NCBI GenBank assembly: GCA_030745255.1
Contig: JASLOY010000222.1
Coordinates: 1 to 6,344, forward strand
Source of the DNA: Vicinamibacterales bacterium
Lineage (GTDB): Bacteria; Acidobacteriota; Vicinamibacteria; Vicinamibacterales; UBA8438
Direction of reading: 5' to 3'
Length of the DNA stretch: 6,344 bases
Under the pieces are notes generated by a model. The model ran no database searches. It saw only the letters and a program-made list of their open reading frames with translations, and had not been told where the DNA came from. Position numbers and translations under genes: made by a program. Shown here in pieces: positions 5,351 through 6,344 of the stretch. The first letter of the stretch is position 1; each line of letters opens with the position of its first letter.

Positions 5351-6344
5351 TCAGAAGTCAGAAGGGGCTGAAGGCCCTTGCGACCCACCCGATTGCCGGT
5401 GTGCAACCAGCTCTTCAAGCTGCGCCCGCAACGCTTCGGGGTCGGTGACCGGGGCCTGACAGGCGCCGTCGCGACACAGATACGCGGTGGGCTGCCCATC
5501 GTGCGGCTCCATGGCGCCAACCCAGGGCAGACGCGCTGCCACCGCCGCCAAGTGGGCGCCCGGCTCGACCACCAGGCTGACGGCACCTGGCAGATAACAC
5601 GCCGTCAGCGCCCGGTGCAATGCCACGGTCGCGGCTTCTTTCCGCGACCCTACGATGATCACCTGCGGCACCCCGGCCCGATAGGTCGACGCCGCAGCCA
5701 TCAACATCGGCACGACGCGGGCTGCCTGGGCCGACGGCGCGGCCCGGCGCAGTGCGCGCTCGATTCGGTTGGCGTACTCACCGGCATCGTTGCCACCCGC
5801 AAGATGGGTCAATGCCAGGAGGTTCCACACTGCGACAGATCCGCCCGAGGGCTCGGCCCCATCGTAGTCCTCCTTCAGCCGCAGCAGCACCGTCGGGTCG
5901 GTTCCACTCGTGCTGAACCAGCCCCCGTCCGCCTCGTCCCAGAACAGGCGATTCTGGACCTCCTGCAGCTCGCTCGCCCAATCGAGCCACACCGGGTCAC
6001 CGCCGGCCTGAAACAGCTCGAGCAGCCCCCAGACGAGGAATGCGTAATCTTCGCTATATCCGTCGATGTCGGCGTGCCCGTCGCGAAACCGGCGCAGCAG
6101 CACGCCCCGCCCCGCGTTCCAGAGATGGTCGCGCAAGAACCGCGCCGCGCGTGTCGCCGTCTCGAGCGCGTCATCCGACGCGGCATCGTCGAGCGGTGTG
6201 ACACGCGCCACCCGCGCACAGGCGGCAATCATCAGCCCATTCCACCCGGCCAGCACCTTGTCATCGAGATGAGGTCGTGGACGCACGGACCGCGCCTCGA
6301 CGAGACGGCCACGCGCGCCGTCGAGCACCGCCGTCACCGCCTCG
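5351..6344 (-). CDS. DUF255 / YyaL / SSP411-family protein, C-terminal half (cut by right edge)
   Basis: The frame is open from the right edge to the TGA at 5351, giving 330 residues. The GTG at 6337 is not taken as a start because the frame continues past it and the homologous family reads through this point. Matches to the family (human SPATA20/SSP411, B. subtilis YyaL) are clear: RPHLDDKVLAGWNGLMIAA (23-41), GYSEDYAF (95-102), KEDYDGAEPSG (157-167) and YLCRDGACQAPVTDP (288-302). This part is the alpha/alpha-toroid region resembling six-hairpin glycosidases and N-acylglucosamine epimerases. The thioredoxin-like N-terminal domain with its CxxC motif would lie off the window; full-length members are roughly 650-700 residues. 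Biochemical function in bacteria is not established. The last 14 or so residues are low-complexity and probably disordered. It leads the small gene at 4964-5317. Confidence 0.92.
   Translation of the reverse strand, partial: EAVTAVLDGARGRLVEARSVRPRPHLDDKVLAGWNGLMIAACARVARVTPLDDAASDDALETATRAARFLRDHLWNAGRGVLLRRFRDGHADIDGYSEDYAFLVWGLLELFQAGGDPVWLDWASELQEVQNRLFWDEADGGWFSTSGTDPTVLLRLKEDYDGAEPSGGSVAVWNLLALTHLAGGNDAGEYANRIERALRRAAPSAQAARVVPMLMAAASTYRAGVPQVIIVGSRKEAATVALHRALTACYLPGAVSLVVEPGAHLAAVAARLPWVGAMEPHDGQPTAYLCRDGACQAPVTDPEALRAQLEELVAHRQSGGSQGPSAPSDF

Noticed and set aside
5344..5364. GAAGTCA tandem repeat (about 2.5 copies) across the stop codon of the DUF255-family gene
   Set aside because: Too short and too few copies to call a functional repeat; it only encodes or follows the disordered C-terminal tail.

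Overview
The window is GC-rich DNA from a bacterial chromosome, most likely a soil or sediment Acidobacteriota-type organism (Vicinamibacteria-like). That taxonomic guess is an inference from base composition, from an exported cytochrome c / type II copper protein with an exported partner, and from a multidomain FHA-GAF-HD-GYP protein; no marker gene is present. No tRNA, rRNA, CRISPR array, insertion sequence or integrase is visible.

Layout, left to right. Positions 1-92 hold the first 30 codons of an unrecognised leftward gene. Positions 93-523 contain no gene but are full of inverted repeats: a nested set (151-232) that could lie in that gene's leader, two GC-rich hairpins (259-334), a clear leftward intrinsic terminator (338-379) and a compact set of mutually exclusive stems (387-487). 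Positions 524-2880 are a two-gene leftward operon. The upstream gene (1522-2880) encodes an exported c-type cytochrome fused to a PHM-like copper type II monooxygenase domain; the downstream gene (524-1435) encodes an exported beta-rich protein of unrecognised function. A 297-bp divergent region (2881-3177) follows, with a possible sigma-54-like site facing left, a perfect palindrome, an imperfect 29-bp direct repeat and a -10-like hexamer facing right. Positions 3178-4776 encode an FHA-GAF-HD-GYP protein that should be a cyclic-di-GMP phosphodiesterase. Positions 4777-4963 are a repeat-rich gap between convergent genes. Positions 4964-5317 (leftward) encode a small unrecognised acidic protein, and 5351-6344 (leftward, cut by the window edge) is the C-terminal half of a DUF255 / YyaL / SSP411-family protein.

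How the genes may work together: the 524-2880 pair looks like one envelope redox unit, in which a haem domain could pass electrons to a dicopper hydroxylation site and the second exported protein could be a partner. The divergent FHA-GAF-HD-GYP gene shares the intergenic region with that operon, so joint or opposed control is possible, but the sequence does not show it. The small gene and the DUF255 gene are 33 bp apart and probably cotranscribed.

The most notable items are the haem-copper fusion protein with its unnamed partner, the direct repeat just upstream of the HD-GYP gene, and the structured non-coding segment that ends in the leftward terminator.
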